Assembly (NCBI GenBank): GCA_002342225.1
Contig: DDPO01000096.1
Location: 1 to 8,442, forward strand
DNA: 8,442 nt
Source of the DNA: Bdellovibrionaceae bacterium UBA2466
GTDB lineage: Bacteria > Bdellovibrionota > FAC87 > UBA2466
Direction of reading: 5' to 3'
The translations under genes and the position numbers were made by a program. The notes beneath the pieces were generated by a model. That model searched no databases. It was not told where the DNA came from and worked only from the letters and a program-made list of their open reading frames with translations. How positions within the stretch are numbered: position 1 is the stretch's first letter; each line of letters starts with the position of its first letter. Shown one piece after another: positions 7,260 to 8,442 of this stretch.

Positions 7260-7303
7260 AAAAGGTGCCAGTTTCTCTGAAAGCATATTTGAAAACTGGC
7301 ACC
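7260..7303 (-). terminator. Probable intrinsic terminator of the secreted-protein gene
   Basis: Positions 7264-7274 (GGTGCCAGTTT) and 7293-7303 (AAACTGGCACC) form a perfect 11-bp inverted repeat around an 18-nt loop. Read on the minus strand, the stem begins 14 nt after the TAA of the 7318-7977 gene and is followed by TTTT (7263-7260). The short T-tract and long loop make it a modest rather than ideal Rho-independent terminator. It also separates that gene from the membrane-protein gene downstream, implying separate transcription. Confidence 0.65.
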
Positions 7304-7317
7304 CTCATCTTATTTAT

Positions 7318-7977
7318 TTATCGGCACTGCTGAATACGACATCGTCCGTGGAATCTTTGACACTGCCCTAATGCACTTCTTTGAGCTTGAATGACATTAA
7401 AGCCGTAACCTAAGTGTCCACCACCATGTTCCTCCCACCCCATATCGACGGCCACACAACTCACTTGAATGGGTTGTGGACTCGGAGCTGGAAATGGGCT
7501 TGGTCCGGGATAATTGTTTAATTGCAAGCTGAACAAAGCTTCCCGCGTTTCTATGTACGAGCGATAGACTTGAGGATAATCATAATAGGTATCGTTCAAA
7601 TATCTATCGACGGGCCTAAAGCTTTGCCGAGCCATATCTAAAGTTGGCCGACATTGATAAGGAACCCCTGATGGTTCGTTGTGATCCCTAAAATCTGGCC
7701 CATCCAAATGATCCCCCTCAAGAAATGGATTGTTTCGAGATCCTATTCGACTGTTAAATCTCACACAATCGGCGAGCCGTACTACATTTTGATGAAATCG
7801 GTTAACGGCTTGCTGAACATTGTAATTCAAGCCCACATAACGAACGGTTTGGACTAGCTCTTGAGTTTCATAAAACAATCGACCCACTGAACCAGATGGC
7901 GAGTTGTGACCTGCCTTTGCGACAACTCCAACTACAATCATAAGACCCAGAAATAATTTATGTGTCGTACTTTTCAT
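7318..7977 (-). CDS. Secreted cysteine-containing protein of unknown function
   Basis: A 219-residue protein I do not recognise as a named family. Residues 1-22 are a Sec signal peptide: Lys2 and Lys7, a hydrophobic core LFLGLMIVVGVV, and AKA as the cleavage site before Gly23. There is no lipobox cysteine, so it should be free in the periplasm or exported. Residues 23 to about 155 form a polar, Asn/Tyr/Arg-rich domain with Cys71 and Cys109. A proline-rich linker spans about 158-170. The last 48 residues are a compact Cys-rich module with C174, C206, C213 and C218 and a WEEHGGGHLGYG stretch at 181-192. The spacing ALGQC ... GRC ... QQC recalls small DUF4189-like modules, but this is only a resemblance. 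Six cysteines in the mature protein suggest up to three disulfides. The start is supported by GGGGG at 7983-7987, 5 nt before the ATG. A terminator follows the gene, so it is probably monocistronic and unrelated to the sugar operon. Confidence 0.85.
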   Translation of the reverse strand: MKSTTHKLFLGLMIVVGVVAKAGHNSPSGSVGRLFYETQELVQTVRYVGLNYNVQQAVNRFHQNVVRLADCVRFNSRIGSRNNPFLEGDHLDGPDFRDHNEPSGVPYQCRPTLDMARQSFRPVDRYLNDTYYDYPQVYRSYIETREALFSLQLNNYPGPSPFPAPSPQPIQVSCVAVDMGWEEHGGGHLGYGFNVIQAQRSALGQCQRFHGRCRIQQCR

Positions 7978-7997
7978 CTTTTCCCCCTTTTTTAAAA

Positions 7998-8027
7998 ATT
8001 AAAGTTCCTGATTGAGGGAAATTGCAA
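7998..8027 (-). promoter_or_regulatory. Candidate sigma-70-type promoter for the secreted-protein gene
   Basis: On the minus strand TTGCAA (8022-8027) and TTTAAT (7998-8003) are separated by 18 nt and lie just upstream of the ribosome-binding site and ATG at 7977. The -35 matches consensus at 4 of 6 positions and the -10 at 5 of 6. The region is AT-rich, so chance matches are likely. Confidence 0.35.
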
Positions 8028-8329
8028 AGCTAAGACCAATTTTAAAAAGGAATTTATTGCGAAGTTTTATGCCTAAAATGGGCGGGAAACGGGGGCCCTG
8101 CAATTGGAAGTATGAAATAATCTCCCAATTGGTGGCAGAGTGACTCTAGACAAAAAACAGGATTGAGAAGACTTCTATTAAAAAGCCCTTCCTCCAAGCA
8201 CCACATACACCATCCAACACATTATTAGTAATGTCGCTGGAGATACTTTGAGAGTTGGTGTTAAAACAGGCCACTTTGCCGCTAGGACCATATTCATTAC
8301 GTCGCCAACTTCATTAATGAATTGAAAGG
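8028..8329. other. Stretch without a confident gene; one short leftover-like frame
   Basis: About 300 bp between the two rightmost minus-strand genes. It holds a loose inverted repeat (CAATTGG at 8101-8107 and CCAATTG at 8126-8132), a 12-bp palindrome TTCATTAATGAA at 8310-8321, and a 39-codon minus-strand frame at 8297-8178 with no ribosome-binding site. No tRNA-like fold or CRISPR-like repeat was seen. It could be a regulatory leader, a decayed gene or plain spacer. Confidence 0.5.
8178..8297 (-). pseudogene. Possible remnant of a CheX/CheC-like phosphatase gene
   Basis: A 39-residue minus-strand frame (ATG at 8297, TAA at 8180-8178) is open a further 33 nt upstream to the stop of the preceding gene. 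Around its start it reads NEVGDVMNMVLAAK, then LKVSPATLLI. This resembles the E/D-x-x-N helix and the following segment of CheX/CheC-type proteins (GExxNMIAGNAK ... PTVVxG). It is far too short to be a working copy and has no ribosome-binding site. The resemblance rests on about 30 residues and may be chance. Confidence 0.2.
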
Positions 8330-8442
8330 TTACTTAGAAATAACCTCAATGCTGTTGATCTCTCCACGAATATAAGGCTTCAAAGATTCAGTAGTAATCA
8401 AAGCACTGGGAGAGTTGTCGTTTTTAAGACATTTATTAAAAA
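8330..8442 (-). CDS. C-terminal end of an unidentified protein (partial, 5' end outside window)
   Basis: A minus-strand frame enters from the right edge and stays open for 37 codons to TAA at 8332-8330. The tail has mixed composition, with one cysteine close to the window edge, and ends in IRGEINSIEVISK. No domain can be named from so little. The tail loosely recalls the C-termini of pilin-like proteins, but this is not enough to assign it. That it is coding rests on the open frame and ordinary amino-acid mix, so it remains uncertain. Confidence 0.5.
   Translation of the reverse strand, partial: FNKCLKNDNSPSALITTESLKPYIRGEINSIEVISK

Noticed and set aside
7091..7333. 80-codon plus-strand frame
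   Set aside because: It is antisense across the promoter, palindrome and terminator region and overlaps the ends of two real minus-strand genes.
8101..8139. CAATTGG/CCAATTG inverted repeat as a terminator or mobile-element end
   Set aside because: The stem needs a bulge to extend beyond 7 bp, no T-tract follows on either strand, and there is no transposase or target duplication.

Overview
The window reads as a chromosomal accessory locus of a Gram-negative bacterium with moderate GC (roughly 40-45% by eye). A Sec-type signal peptide on a small cysteine-containing protein, inner-membrane GT-C-like proteins and a polyprenyl-phosphate-type glycosyltransferase all fit an envelope-sugar region. 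The overall style, including the small secreted protein, reminds me of Bdellovibrio-like predatory bacteria. That is a weak impression, and no marker gene fixes the taxon.

Layout. Positions 1-1620 (minus) hold the 5' 540 codons of a multi-pass membrane protein that looks like a GT-C/PMT-type glycosyltransferase and runs off the left edge. A 125-bp divergent intergenic region separates it from a tight plus-strand operon at 1746-5466. That operon has three genes joined by two ATGA overlaps: a transketolase N-terminal (ThDP-binding) subunit, a transketolase C-terminal (pyrimidine-binding) subunit, and a 666-residue fusion of an extended-SDR NAD-dependent sugar epimerase/dehydratase with a membrane-anchored family-2 glycosyltransferase. 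Converging on the operon after a 29-bp gap is a minus-strand gene (5496-7097) for another multi-pass membrane protein with a soluble C-terminal domain. Further right are a 219-residue secreted protein (7318-7977, minus) with a probable intrinsic terminator at 7260-7303, a non-coding or decayed stretch, and the last 37 codons of another minus-strand gene (8330-8442).

How the genes may work together (inference). The split transketolase could move a two-carbon unit and so create or rebuild an unusual sugar. The SDR half of the fusion would modify the nucleotide sugar, and the GT2 half would load it onto a polyprenyl phosphate at the inner face of the cytoplasmic membrane. One or both flanking membrane proteins could then use the lipid-linked sugar on the outer face, by analogy with ArnC/ArnT or GtrB-type systems. 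No nucleotidyltransferase or flippase is visible here, so the route is incomplete within the window.
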